A stretch of DNA of 64,000 nucleotides from Cryobacterium fucosi. GTDB taxonomy: Bacteria; Actinomycetota; Actinomycetes; Actinomycetales; Microbacteriaceae. Position 1 is the stretch's first letter. Each line of letters begins with the position of its first letter. The notes below the pieces were generated by a model. That model was not told the DNA's origin. It saw only the letters and a list, made by a program, of their open reading frames with translations, and did not search any database. The translations under genes were made by a program, and so were the position numbers. Of this stretch, positions 55,298 to 64,000 are shown one piece after another. The stretch covers positions 47,453 to 111,452 of the forward strand of contig NZ_SOHH01000066.1 of assembly GCF_004403515.1 (NCBI RefSeq), given 5' to 3'.

Positions 55298-55342
55298 GGG
55301 GTCTCCTTAGACGAATTGGTTAACGACGTGATGATTGATCGT

Positions 55343-55428
55343 CGTGGCCCAGGCGTGCGGCCACTAACCGTGTCAGTCGCTCCCCGATGGTGACCCATCT
55401 TTCGTGCTACGCCAGTTGCGACAGGCTC
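55343..55428 (-). ncRNA. ZTP riboswitch (pfl motif) upstream of glyA
   Basis: On the minus strand the leader reads TGTCGCAACTGGCG, then GATGGGTCACCATC as a hairpin, then GGGGAGCGAC, and further on GCCGCACGCCTGGGC. The CUGGCG/GGGAGCGAC helix and the CCGC-CCUGGGC pseudoknot arm are the conserved parts of the ZTP aptamer, which turns on folate and purine genes. It sits about 46 nt before the glyA start. A TG-A-TAGGAT extended -10 at 55430-55438 lies just upstream, overlapping the mrpG end. Confidence 0.85.
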
Positions 55429-55435
55429 GATCCTA

Positions 55436-55792
55436 TCAGTCACCGCGGGGAGGCTGCCGGTCGGCCGGGGCGAACTCGTCGACGAAGAGCAGGTCCGGTC
55501 GCGACTGGCCCTGCGCGTAGGCTGCCCGGGCCACGAGATGGGCGGCCATCGGCGCGGTGAGGGCCTGGAAGGCGACGATGGCGACGACCAGGGTGACCGT
55601 GCCGAGACGGAAATCATTCACCGCGATATCGACCGTCACCGCGATCAGGCCGAGGATCTGCGGTTTCGTGGCCGCGTGCAGCCGGCTGAGCACGTCGGGA
55701 AAACGGATGACGCCCACCCCGGCCGCGAAGCACATCACGGCCGCCGCGAGCACGAGCACGGCGGTCACGACGTCCCGCAGCGCGTCGTTCAC
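55436..55792 (-). CDS. mrpG: Mrp Na+/H+ antiporter subunit G
   Basis: The 118-residue membrane protein has the MrpG/MnhG layout: three helices and GVGVIRFPDVLSRLHAATKPQILG. The GTG start overlaps the mrpF stop by 4 bases. It is the last subunit of the antiporter complex in the cytoplasmic membrane. Confidence 0.9.
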   Translation of the reverse strand: MNDALRDVVTAVLVLAAAVMCFAAGVGVIRFPDVLSRLHAATKPQILGLIAVTVDIAVNDFRLGTVTLVVAIVAFQALTAPMAAHLVARAAYAQGQSRPDLLFVDEFAPADRQPPRGD

Positions 55793-56052
55793 GAGCCGCC
55801 CCTGTCGGTGAGGAACCGGGCGACGCTGAGCGAGCCGAGCACGGCGAACAGCGCGAGCACCAGCAGCACGGGAAGGTTGTCGGTGTGGCGGTTGACGGCC
55901 ATCTCGGCGCCGAGCGCGCAGATCACGGTGGCGACGAGCACGTCGGATGCGACCACCCGGTCCAGCACGGAGGGGCCCCGGATGATGCGGTAGACGGCGC
56001 AGAGCGCGCCGGCGCCGAAGAGGACCCCGGCGACGATGACCACGATGGCCAT
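55789..56052 (-). CDS. mrpF: Mrp Na+/H+ antiporter subunit F
   Basis: The 87-residue protein has three helices with the MrpF motif RIIRGPSVLDRVVASDVL. It overlaps mrpE by one base and mrpG by 4 bases. It is part of the seven-subunit Mrp complex. Confidence 0.9.
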   Translation of the reverse strand: MAIVVIVAGVLFGAGALCAVYRIIRGPSVLDRVVASDVLVATVICALGAEMAVNRHTDNLPVLLVLALFAVLGSLSVARFLTDRGGS

Positions 56053-56642
56053 CAGGTGGCTCCGTCACTGTCGGCGGGGGCGGCATCCGCCCCGGCGGGG
56101 CAGGCCCTGATCCGTTCGATGTCTTCCCGCGAACCGAAGGCCAGCACGATCCGCTTCTCGGTCGCGAGCACGCTCGCCCGGAACCGTTCGGCCTGCCCGG
56201 CGGTGTGCACGTTCAGCACGTGCAGGTAGAGGGTCGAGCTCACCCGGTCGACGTCGACCACGATCGAGCCGGGCACGATCGAGGTGGCCACGGCCGTCCA
56301 GGTCAGGATCAGGTCGCTGCGGGTGTTCAGCCCGACGGCGAGGATGGCGTTGCCGGGCCGGTACCGCGGCGAGAGGGCGAGCGCGGCCACCTGCACCGAC
56401 GCCCGCACGATGTCGGCGAGCAGCCGGAGGAAGAATCGGGCGCCGTGCCACGGGTTCAGCCGCCCGCTCAACTGCACCGCGGGGAGGTAGAACGTGACGG
56501 AGACCAGCCCCGCGACCAGCACACCGCTGAGGAGCTCGAGCCAGCCGAACCGGCCCCAGAGCAGCATCCACAGGGCGACGAGTCCGAGGAACAGCGGCGC
56601 CTGGTTCACCGCGGCGGCGAGGCGTTCCCGCGGCGTGCTCAT
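56052..56642 (-). CDS. mrpE: Mrp Na+/H+ antiporter subunit E
   Basis: The 196-residue protein has MrpE features: LWMLLWGRFGWLELLSGVLV near the start and TWTAVATSIVPGSIVVDVDR with LYLHVLNVH in the soluble half. ATG 56642 overlaps the mrpD stop (ATGA). The C-terminus has a short Ala/Asp-rich tail. Confidence 0.9.
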   Translation of the reverse strand: MSTPRERLAAAVNQAPLFLGLVALWMLLWGRFGWLELLSGVLVAGLVSVTFYLPAVQLSGRLNPWHGARFFLRLLADIVRASVQVAALALSPRYRPGNAILAVGLNTRSDLILTWTAVATSIVPGSIVVDVDRVSSTLYLHVLNVHTAGQAERFRASVLATEKRIVLAFGSREDIERIRACPAGADAAPADSDGAT

Positions 56643-58207
56643 GGCGTTCCGTCCGGGAAGACGGCGTCGATGTAGGTGGCCGGCGCCTCGATGTCCGCGG
56701 CGGCGCGCGCGGCGAAGGCGAAGACGGGGCCGGCGAAGGCCGTGAGGCAGAGCGTGAGCGCGAGCATGGCCGCCGTGGCGCCGACCATCAGCGGAGACAC
56801 GGTTTTGGTGATGACCGTCCCCTCGTCGTGCGGGTCGTCGGTGAGCCGGTCGAGCATGCTCGACTCGTAGTTCTCCACCTCTCGCCGGGGACGCCAGAAG
56901 GCCATGTTCCAGGCCCGGGCGACCGCGTAGAGGGTGAGCAGGGAGGTGGCGGCGCCCGCGGCGAGGCCGGCGTAGGCGAGGGGGGTGCCCAGCTCGGCGC
57001 CGGCCTGGAACAGCGCGAGCTTGCCGAGGAAGCCGGAGAACGGCGGGATCCCGCCGAGGTTGAGGGCGCCGACGAAGAAGAGCACGGCGACGGAGGGGGC
57101 GGCCGTGAGCATCCCGCCGAGCCGGGCCAGGGAGGTGGTGCCGCCGACCCGTTCGACCAGGCCCGCGCAGAGGAACAGGGTGGTCTGCACGGAAATGTGG
57201 TGCACCAGATAGAAGATGGTCGCCGCGAGGGCGAGCGGGGTGCCGATCGCGATGCCGAAGATCAGGTAGCCGATGTGGCTGACCAGCGTGAACGACAGCA
57301 TCCGTTTGATGTCGGCCTGGGCGAGTGCCCCGAGGATGCCCACCAGCATGGTGAGCATCGCCACCACCAGCAGCGGAACCGAGAACGGGTTCTCGGGGAA
57401 GAGCAGCGTCTGGGTGCGCAGGATGGCGTAGACGCCCACCTTGGTGAGCAGGCCGGCGAACACGGCGGTGACCGGGGCCGGGGCCGTCGGGTAGGAGTCC
57501 GGCAGCCAGAACGAGAGCGGGAACACGGCCGCCTTCACCGAGAATGCCAGCAGCAGCATCAGCCCGAGGATGAGTTGCACGCCCGACGGGAGCGCCGGGA
57601 TGCGTTCGGCCAACAGGGCGAGGGTCACCGTGCCGGTGGCGCCGTAGATCAGGGCGATCGCGCTGAGGAACAGCACGGAGGAGACCAGGCTGACGACGAT
57701 GTAGGTGACGCCGGCCCGGATGCGCGCTCCCGTGCCGCCGAGGGTGAGCAGCACGTAGCTGGCCGAGAGCAGCATCTCGAACCCGACGTAGAGGTTGAAC
57801 AGGTCGCCCGCGATGAACGCGTTGAACAGGCCGGCCGACAGCACCAGGTAGCTGGGGTGGAAGATCGACACCGGGGTCTCGCTGTCGCCGTCGACGATGC
57901 CCTGGCCGACCGCGAAGAGCAGCACGCCGAGCAGCATCAGCGCCGAGATCAGCAGCATCAGCGCCGACAACCGGTCGACGACGAGCACGATTCCCCACGG
58001 CGCCTGCCAGCCGCCGACGTGCACGACGGCGGGGCCGTGCCGGTCGACCAGCACGAGCAGCACCGCCCCGGCCAGCACCACCAGGGTCAGCGAGACGACG
58101 CTCACCGCGATCTGCCGGCTGTGCCGCCGGCCGAGGGCGAGGGTGATCGCAGCACCGATCAGCGGGATCGCGACGACGAGGGGCACCAGGATGTTCATCG
58201 TGTTCAC
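56639..58207 (-). CDS. mrpD: Mrp Na+/H+ antiporter subunit D
   Basis: The 522-residue protein is a NuoM/N-like proton-pumping subunit with about 14 helices. The conserved Lys region is in FSVKAAVFPLSFWLPDSYPTAPAPVTAVFAGLLTKVG (partial: KAAVFPLSFWLPD), and ALAQADIKRMLSFTLVSHIG follows. A conserved glutamate is in NLYVGFEMLLSASYVLL. It pairs with MrpA. Confidence 0.92.
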   Translation of the reverse strand: MNTMNILVPLVVAIPLIGAAITLALGRRHSRQIAVSVVSLTLVVLAGAVLLVLVDRHGPAVVHVGGWQAPWGIVLVVDRLSALMLLISALMLLGVLLFAVGQGIVDGDSETPVSIFHPSYLVLSAGLFNAFIAGDLFNLYVGFEMLLSASYVLLTLGGTGARIRAGVTYIVVSLVSSVLFLSAIALIYGATGTVTLALLAERIPALPSGVQLILGLMLLLAFSVKAAVFPLSFWLPDSYPTAPAPVTAVFAGLLTKVGVYAILRTQTLLFPENPFSVPLLVVAMLTMLVGILGALAQADIKRMLSFTLVSHIGYLIFGIAIGTPLALAATIFYLVHHISVQTTLFLCAGLVERVGGTTSLARLGGMLTAAPSVAVLFFVGALNLGGIPPFSGFLGKLALFQAGAELGTPLAYAGLAAGAATSLLTLYAVARAWNMAFWRPRREVENYESSMLDRLTDDPHDEGTVITKTVSPLMVGATAAMLALTLCLTAFAGPVFAFAARAAADIEAPATYIDAVFPDGTP

Positions 58208-58650
58208 CTGGCCTCCTCCTCGCCGGCGTCGAGGGACGCCTGCACGGCGGCGTCGTCCTCCGAGGAGGACCGGAAGTTCTCCTCCGACGATGACGCGGTC
58301 TCGCCGGCGTGCTCGTCGGCGAGGTCGTCGCCCTCATCGCCGAGCCGGGCCAGCCACCAGGACCGGTAGATCAGGGCGAGGATGAGCGCCGTGATCCCGA
58401 AGTTGATCACGATGGCCGTCAGCATCAGCACCTGCGGCACCGGATCGGCCATGCCCGCGTCGAGGGCGGTGCCGGTGATGATCGGCGAACTGCCCGGCCG
58501 GCCGCTCATGATGAAGATGAGCAGGTTGGTGGCGTTGCCGACGAGCACGAAGCCAATCAGCACACGGGTGAGGCTGCGCTCGAGCATGATGTAGACGCCC
58601 GCCGCGTACAACACGGCCATCAGCACCACGAGGGTCAGGGACGCGCTCAT
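58204..58650 (-). CDS. mrpC: Mrp Na+/H+ antiporter subunit C
   Basis: The 148-residue protein is NuoK-like, with three helices and LIGFVLVGNATNLLIF plus ADPVPQVLMLTAIVINFG. The C-terminal 45 residues are acidic and Ser/Glu-rich, a tail not common in MrpC. It overlaps mrpA and mrpD by 4 bases. Confidence 0.9.
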   Translation of the reverse strand: MSASLTLVVLMAVLYAAGVYIMLERSLTRVLIGFVLVGNATNLLIFIMSGRPGSSPIITGTALDAGMADPVPQVLMLTAIVINFGITALILALIYRSWWLARLGDEGDDLADEHAGETASSSEENFRSSSEDDAAVQASLDAGEEEAR

Positions 58651-61601
58651 GGCAGCACCTCCGTGGCCGGCGCCGGCGCGCTCGCGGGTGCGGGTTCCGT
58701 CTCGCCCGCCTCGGTCGCCTGGCCCGCCTCGGTCGCCTCGCCCGCCTCGCTCTGCCGGTCGATCTCACTGCCGAGGCTGCGGAGGATGTCCAGCGCGAGC
58801 CCGATCACGACCAGGTACACCCCGATGTCGAAGATGGTGGAGGTGCCGAAGGAGAGGTGCCCGAGCACGGGCACGTCGACGCCGGCATAGGCCGACTCCA
58901 GCGGAACCCCGGTGAAGAAGAGGGACGCGACCGCCGTGCCGACCGCGAGCACGACGCCGAGGCCGAGGAGCTTGCCCGGGTCGATCGGCGCTGCTTCGCC
59001 GAGCTCGAAGCGGCCGCCGGCCAGGTAACGGGAGACGAGCGCGAGGCCGGCCAGCAGACCGCCGGCGAACCCGCCGCCCGGCGCGTTGTGGCCCGCGAAG
59101 AGCAGGTAGACCGACACGATGATCGCGGGGTGGAAGAGCAGGCGCACCAGCACCTCGATCAGGATCGACCGGTCCCCCTCCGGGATCGTGCGGCCCGCCA
59201 GCAGGAACGACTGCCGGCTCACGGCGTGACCGGCGGATGACGCGTGCGGGTCGGCGATGACGCGTCGCCGGTTGCGCGGCAGGCGCTGGCGGCGGGAGCC
59301 CTTCAGCCGAGGCAGGGGCACGGCCCGCCCCGAGACGAAGAGCAGGCTGGCGACGCCGGTGGCGACGACGATCAGCACGGCGATCTCCCCCATCGTGTCC
59401 CAGGCCCGGATGTCGACGAGCATGACGTTGACGATGTTGGTGCCGTGGGCCTCCAGCGTGAGGCGCGGCAGCTCCGCCGCGATGCCCGGGTCCTGGCGGG
59501 CGCCGAGGGCGATCACCGCGATGGCGCCCGACACCGCGCCGACCAGCACGCCGATCAGGGCGCGCCGCCGCCGGTGGAGCGGGCGGTTGTGCTGGGCGAT
59601 CCGGGTCGGCAGCCGCCGCAGGACCAGCACGAAGACGACGAGGGTCATGGTCTCGACCAGGGCCTGGGTCAGGGCGAGGTCGGGGGCGCCGTGGAGGGCG
59701 AACAGGGCCACCAGGCCGTAGCCGGTGACCCCCGCGAGCAGCACCGACGTCATCCGTTTGCCCACCCGGGCGGCCGCGGCCGCCGCGATCGCCATCACCA
59801 GGGCGATCAGCACCTGGCCCGGGTAGTCCCAGGGCACGAGCGTCTCCGGCCAGCTTCGGTTGACCGACGCGGCGAAGCCGAGCGCGAGCACGAAGACGAC
59901 GAGGATCGTGCCCAGGTACTGCGGCAGCCCGCCGTGCTGGGCGAAGTGGGTGACCCGCGCCGCCGAGCGGTCGACGGCGCGCACGAGGGACCCGTAGCCG
60001 CGCCCGGCGTCGATCCAGGCCGGCACCCTCGCCTGCGCCCGGGCAACGCGCAACCGCTGCCAGAACAGGGCGGCACCGGCCAGCACGACGACGACGCTGA
60101 TCAGGAGGGCCGGTTCGAGCCCGTGCCAGAGCGCCAGGTGGTAGTCGCCGCCGCCGGCCACCGTGTCGGCGTAGGACGAGAGCAGCGGATCGAGCAGGCC
60201 GCTCAGCGGTCCGAGCAGGAGGGTGGCGACGGCCAGGAGCCCCGGCGCCAGGGCGAAGTCCCACCGGCTCGGGTGCAGGGCCGTCGGCGCCATCGCCGGG
60301 CGGGTGCCGAACGCGCCCCAGAAGAATCGGATGCTGTACGCCACGGTCAGCACCGAGCCGATGCCCGTGCCCACCAGGGCGACCCAGCCCCAGCCGTCGC
60401 CGGCCAGGCCTGCCTCGAGGAACGCGGTGAACACGGCCTCCTTGGCGACGAAGCCGAGCAGCGGCGGCAGCCCGGCCATCGACAGGGCGGCGATGAGCGC
60501 GATCACGGCGAGCGCGGGTTCGCTGCGGCCGAGGCCGGAGAGCCGCCGCAGGTCCCGGGTTCCGGCGCGGTGGTCGATGATGCCGACGACGAGGAAGAGC
60601 GCCGCCTTGAAGAGGGCGTGGGCGAGCAGGAGCGCCGCACCGGCGAGCGCCGCGTCCCGGCTGCCGAAGCCGACCACGACCATGATGAAGCCCAGCTGGC
60701 TGACCGTGCCGTAGGCCAGCACCAGTTTGAGGTCGTGTTTGCGCAGTGACCGCCACGCGCCGACGAGCATGGTCCAGACGCCGATCGTCACCAGCACCGG
60801 CAGCCAGCCGTCGGTGTCGGCGTAGCCGGGTGCGAGCCGAGCAACCAGGTAGAGGCCGGCCTTGACCATCGCGGCTGCGTGCAGGTAGGCGCTGACCGGG
60901 GTCGGGGCGGCCATCGCCGCGGGCAGCCAGAAGTGGAAGGGAACCAGCGCCGACTTGGAGAGGGCCCCGACCAGGATCAGCAGCACCGCCCAGCCGGCGA
61001 TCGGGCCGGTGACGGGCTCGGAGACGAGCAGCGCGAGCGAGGTGGTGCCGGCCTGCACGCTGAGCAGCACCACGCCGATCAGCATGACCAGGCCGCCGAA
61101 CGTGGTCACCAGGAGCGCCTGCAACGCCGCGCCCCTGCTCTCCCGTTTGGCGGTGTAGTGGCCGATCAGGAGGTAGGAGAGCACGCTGGTGATCTCCCAG
61201 AAGATGAACATCACGACGATGTCGTCCGCGGTGACCAGTCCGTACATGGCGCCGGCGAAGGCGAGCAGGCAGGCGGCGAAGCGGCCGAGGGCCGGCTCGT
61301 CCGCCCGGAAATAGCGGGCGCAGTAGACGAGCACGAGCGCGCCGATCCCGGTGACGACGAGGGCCAGCAGCCAGGCCAGGGCGTCGACGCGGAAGGAGAG
61401 GGCCACGCCGAGCTGCGGGATCCAGGGGATGCGCTCGGTGGCCGCTCCGCCGCGTGTCACGAGCCCGGTTTGACCGAGGGTGAAGACGAAGGCCGCCGCC
61501 GGGAGCAGGGCGATCAGGTAGAAGACGCGGGGTCCGATACGACGGGTCAGGGCCGGCGTGAAAAGGGACAGGATCAGGAAAATCAGGAGGATCGTCGCCA
61601 T
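58647..61601 (-). CDS. mrpA: Mrp Na+/H+ antiporter subunit A with fused subunit B
   Basis: The 984-residue protein is NuoL-like in the first 500 residues: [54 protein letters not shown] (partial: [19 protein letters not shown]) and [19 protein letters not shown] NuoJ-like region follows, and the last 165 residues are MrpB ([20 protein letters not shown]). The ATG at 61601 follows GGGAGG; a long open frame upstream has no homology. MrpA and MrpB being one chain is usual in Actinobacteria. It leads the operon and is divergent from a permease. Confidence 0.93.
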   Translation of the reverse strand: MATILLIFLILSLFTPALTRRIGPRVFYLIALLPAAAFVFTLGQTGLVTRGGAATERIPWIPQLGVALSFRVDALAWLLALVVTGIGALVLVYCARYFRADEPALGRFAACLLAFAGAMYGLVTADDIVVMFIFWEITSVLSYLLIGHYTAKRESRGAALQALLVTTFGGLVMLIGVVLLSVQAGTTSLALLVSEPVTGPIAGWAVLLILVGALSKSALVPFHFWLPAAMAAPTPVSAYLHAAAMVKAGLYLVARLAPGYADTDGWLPVLVTIGVWTMLVGAWRSLRKHDLKLVLAYGTVSQLGFIMVVVGFGSRDAALAGAALLLAHALFKAALFLVVGIIDHRAGTRDLRRLSGLGRSEPALAVIALIAALSMAGLPPLLGFVAKEAVFTAFLEAGLAGDGWGWVALVGTGIGSVLTVAYSIRFFWGAFGTRPAMAPTALHPSRWDFALAPGLLAVATLLLGPLSGLLDPLLSSYADTVAGGGDYHLALWHGLEPALLISVVVVLAGAALFWQRLRVARAQARVPAWIDAGRGYGSLVRAVDRSAARVTHFAQHGGLPQYLGTILVVFVLALGFAASVNRSWPETLVPWDYPGQVLIALVMAIAAAAAARVGKRMTSVLLAGVTGYGLVALFALHGAPDLALTQALVETMTLVVFVLVLRRLPTRIAQHNRPLHRRRRALIGVLVGAVSGAIAVIALGARQDPGIAAELPRLTLEAHGTNIVNVMLVDIRAWDTMGEIAVLIVVATGVASLLFVSGRAVPLPRLKGSRRQRLPRNRRRVIADPHASSAGHAVSRQSFLLAGRTIPEGDRSILIEVLVRLLFHPAIIVSVYLLFAGHNAPGGGFAGGLLAGLALVSRYLAGGRFELGEAAPIDPGKLLGLGVVLAVGTAVASLFFTGVPLESAYAGVDVPVLGHLSFGTSTIFDIGVYLVVIGLALDILRSLGSEIDRQSEAGEATEAGQATEAGETEPAPASAPAPATEVLP

Positions 61602-61745
61602 GCGGCCTCCCGGCTCTCCCTGTCGAAATGTCAGCACCCAGTGTATCGGATGCCTGCCTCGGGTTCCCCTTCGGGGGCCCCGAAAGGGACCGGACCGTGC
61701 CGTGCCGGTAGGGTGAGGAGAAACCGCGCGATCGAAAGTGGCCCG

Positions 61746-63344
61746 ATGACGAGCACCACCCAGGGGCCAGACCGCCCCTCCGCCCCGCACGATTCCGGCC
61801 ACGGCCGGAAGCACGAGCATCACGGCATGCCGGAGGAGACTCCGCTTGAGCACATCTCCGACGCCCTGAGCGTGCACGAGGACGACGGGCTGCACAAGGG
61901 CCTCAAGTCCCGCCAGGTGCAGATGATCGCCATCGGCGGCGCCATCGGCACCGGCCTGTTCCTCGGCTCCGGCGGACGGCTCGCGAGCACCGGCCCGTCG
62001 CTCGTCATCGTCTACGCCATCTGCGGCTTGTTCGCGTTCCTCATTCTGCGCGCCCTGGGCGAGCTCGTGCTGCACCGTCCGTCGTCCGGCTCGTTCGTCT
62101 CCTACGCCCGTGAGTTCTTCGGCGAAAAGACCGCCTTCGTCACCGGGTGGCTCTACTGGATGAACTGGGTCATGACGGCGATCGTCGACGTGACCGCCGT
62201 GGCGTTGTACATGAACTTCTTTGCCAAGTACTGGGCGCCGATCGGCGCGGTGCCGCAGTGGCTGTTCGCGCTGATCGCCCTCGCCGTGGTGCTCTGCCTC
62301 AACCTGCTCTCGGTGAAGGTGTTCGGCGAGATGGAGTTCTGGTTCGCGCTGATCAAGGTCGTCGCCATCGTCTCGTTCCTGCTGGTGGGAACCTGGATGG
62401 TCATCTTCGGCACCCCCGTCGAAGGCGCCCAGGTCGGCTTCGACCTGATCGGCGACAACGGCGGCTGGTTCCCCGGCGGCCTGATCGCCTCCGTGCTCGT
62501 CGTGCAGGGCGTCGTCTTCGCCTACGCCTCGATCGAGCTCATCGGCACAGCCGCCGGCGAGACCGAGAACCCGCAGAAGGTCATGCCGCGGGCCATCAAC
62601 ACGGTCATCGTTCGGATCGCCATCTTCTACGTCGGTTCGATCCTGCTCCTCTCGCTCCTCCTTCCCTACACGAGCTACAAGGCCGGCGAGAGCCCGTTCG
62701 TCACGTTCTTCGGCAGCATCGGGATCGAGGGCATCGACGTGATCATGAACCTGGTCGTGCTCACCGCGGCGCTGTCCTCCCTGAACGCCGGTCTCTACTC
62801 GACCGGTCGGATCCTGCGCTCGATGTCGCTCGCGGGATCTGCCCCCGGCTTCGCCGGGAAGATCAGCCGCAACGGCGTGCCGTTCGGCGGCATCCTGCTC
62901 ACCGGCGTCGTCACGCTCGCCGGCGTCGGCCTGAACGCGATCGTGCCGGACCAGGCGTTCGAGATCGTGCTCAACATGGCGGCCATCGGAATCGTCAGCG
63001 CCTGGGGCATGATCGTGCTCTGCCAACTGCGCCTGCAGGCCTGGGCGAAGAAGGGCATCCTGGTGCGGCCGACGTTCCGGATGCCGGGGGCCCCGTACAC
63101 GGGCTACGTCACGCTGGTCTTCCTCGTCGGCGTGCTCGTGCTGATGGCCTTCGACTGGCCGACCGGCACGCTCACCATCGGCACCCTGATCGTGATCATC
63201 CCTGCCCTGGTCGCGGGCTGGTATGCCTGCCGCGGCCGCATCCTCGAGATCGCGGCGGCCCGCACCGCGTTCACCGGCCGCCTGCCGGTGGTCGCCAACC
63301 GGCCGCTCTCCGACCGGGACGGGCCAGACCCGAAGCCCGAGTAG
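61746..63344 (+). CDS. APC-family amino-acid permease (AAT type)
   Basis: The 532-residue protein has a hydrophilic N-terminal tail of about 50 residues, then 12 helices starting [20 protein letters not shown], the AAT-family hallmark. Next are [20 protein letters not shown] and [25 protein letters not shown]. Members include AnsP, CycA and GabP, so asparagine, D-alanine/glycine or GABA are possible substrates. It is divergent from mrpA; no ribosome site is clear before ATG 61746. Confidence 0.85.
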   Translation: MTSTTQGPDRPSAPHDSGHGRKHEHHGMPEETPLEHISDALSVHEDDGLHKGLKSRQVQMIAIGGAIGTGLFLGSGGRLASTGPSLVIVYAICGLFAFLILRALGELVLHRPSSGSFVSYAREFFGEKTAFVTGWLYWMNWVMTAIVDVTAVALYMNFFAKYWAPIGAVPQWLFALIALAVVLCLNLLSVKVFGEMEFWFALIKVVAIVSFLLVGTWMVIFGTPVEGAQVGFDLIGDNGGWFPGGLIASVLVVQGVVFAYASIELIGTAAGETENPQKVMPRAINTVIVRIAIFYVGSILLLSLLLPYTSYKAGESPFVTFFGSIGIEGIDVIMNLVVLTAALSSLNAGLYSTGRILRSMSLAGSAPGFAGKISRNGVPFGGILLTGVVTLAGVGLNAIVPDQAFEIVLNMAAIGIVSAWGMIVLCQLRLQAWAKKGILVRPTFRMPGAPYTGYVTLVFLVGVLVLMAFDWPTGTLTIGTLIVIIPALVAGWYACRGRILEIAAARTAFTGRLPVVANRPLSDRDGPDPKPE

Positions 63345-63366
63345 CGCCGCACCGGTCGTCAGCGGA

Positions 63367-64000
63367 TCAGGCGTCGCGGCGCCGCGTGACCGCGTCGCTG
63401 ACGATGACCAGCACGAGTGCCAGCACCAGGATGCCGATGTAGGTCACCGGCACGGCGTCCATGCCCACCGTGTTCAGCAGGGCGGCGCCGAGCAGCGCCC
63501 CGCCGCCGATGCCCGCGTTGAACGCGGTGGTGTAGATCGCGCTGGCGGTGTCGCGGATGCGCCGGGACGCCGTGCGCAGCAGCCGCGTCTGCAGCAGCGG
63601 CGGCAGCGTGCCGAAGGCCAGCCCCCACAGCACGAAGGCAATGATTGCGACCGGGAGCGTCTGGGCGAAAAGCGCCAGGACGCCGACACTGAGCGCGGAG
63701 ACCGTGATGCCGACGACCAGTCCGAGCTGGGGCCGGGGGCCGAACACGGTGCCGGAGAGCACCAGCCCGACCGCGCCGGCGATGCCGTAGGCGAACAGCA
63801 GCGGCGCGACGGCGGCGCCGTCCACGCCCAGCCCGTCGATCAGGAACGGCGCGATGTAGGTGTAGAAGGTGTAGTGCCCGACCATGGTCAACGCCGTGAT
63901 GACGCAGAGCAGGATCACGGCCGGCATGGTCGGGTCGCGGCGCGGCTCGGCCGGCGACGCTGCCGGCGCGGGCGCGGCGGCAGCGAGCGCGGCCACCTCG
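63367..64000 (-). CDS. MFS exporter, C-terminal half (partial)
   Basis: The frame is open to the window edge and gives the last six helices of an MFS transporter (YTFYTYIAPFLIDGLG, ALLAPLLFAYG-like, GLAFGTLPPLLQTRLLRTA and AFNAGIGGGALLGAALL). The short loop with DRR/RRDA at the end matches arabinose-efflux or chloramphenicol-type DHA1 exporters. The N-terminal half lies beyond position 64000. Confidence 0.75.
   Translation of the reverse strand, partial: EVAALAAAAPAPAASPAEPRRDPTMPAVILLCVITALTMVGHYTFYTYIAPFLIDGLGVDGAAVAPLLFAYGIAGAVGLVLSGTVFGPRPQLGLVVGITVSALSVGVLALFAQTLPVAIIAFVLWGLAFGTLPPLLQTRLLRTASRRIRDTASAIYTTAFNAGIGGGALLGAALLNTVGMDAVPVTYIGILVLALVLVIVSDAVTRRRDA

Noticed and set aside
61602..63026. 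Open frame extending mrpA about 475 codons upstream on the minus strand
   Set aside because: The extension is antisense to the amino-acid permease and lacks Mrp homology; ATG 61601 has a good ribosome site.

Overview
The window is high-GC actinobacterial DNA, and gene content and order point to the family Microbacteriaceae (a Cryobacterium- or Leifsonia-like genome; the genus is inference). Supporting signs are a mycothiol synthase end next to ppk1, a MutT1-type Nudix/histidine phosphatase and the pst operon, an ECF sigma/RskA pair, a MrpA with fused MrpB, and many ATGA-type gene overlaps. Both edges cut genes: mshD on the left, an MFS exporter on the right.

Layout. 1-7.6 kb: phosphate block (mshD end, ppk1, mutT1-like, then pstS-pstC-pstA-pstB behind a triple PHO-box-like repeat). 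7.6-11 kb: aminodeoxychorismate lyase-like gene, anti-sigma/sigma pair, a conserved protein and tRNA-Lys(UUU). 11-17.4 kb: two paralogous SGNH-like/GAF proteins bracketing a ParB-like protein, a CPA2 antiporter and a hexapeptide protein, then a DUF445 protein. 17.7-23.2 kb: amine-oxidation cluster (copper amine oxidase, TetR, FeaR-like AraC regulator, APC permease). 23.2-27.6 kb: galactose cluster (galM and a DeoR regulator divergent from galT-galK), then a YbaK-type deacylase.

28.1-47.65 kb is an accessory region: less GC-rich, short genes, many regulators and broken genes. At its heart lie two adjacent modules, each bounded by 38-bp inverted repeats beginning TGTG and separated from each other by only 5 bp. 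Module 1 carries osmC-ACT-arsR, a serine resolvase and a truncated TniA/Mu-type transposase; module 2 carries a quinone reductase, an HxlR regulator and the C-terminal end of a second resolvase. This resembles decayed Tn552/Tn402(Tn5053)-type transposons reduced to ends, resolvase and stress-related cargo. Nearby are a hipBA locus whose hipA has an internal deletion and frameshift, an ArsR-MFS operon behind a perfect 20-bp-arm palindrome, remnants of a tyrosine phosphatase and of SoxR, a GNAT-ABM fusion, a lipoprotein resembling the SecDF P1 head, and a NYN/OST-HTH protein.

47.7-64 kb returns to the core: gamma-carbonic anhydrase; a lysine monooxygenase route (davB, cationic amino-acid permease, davA-like amidase) with a PucR remnant; folD; glyA behind a ZTP riboswitch; the complete mrpA(B)CDEFG antiporter operon; an amino-acid permease and an MFS exporter. 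Recurring themes are phosphate scavenging, oxidation of amines and lysine, galactose use, one-carbon metabolism and Na+/pH homeostasis. All functional names come from reading motifs and family resemblance by eye; no database search was run.
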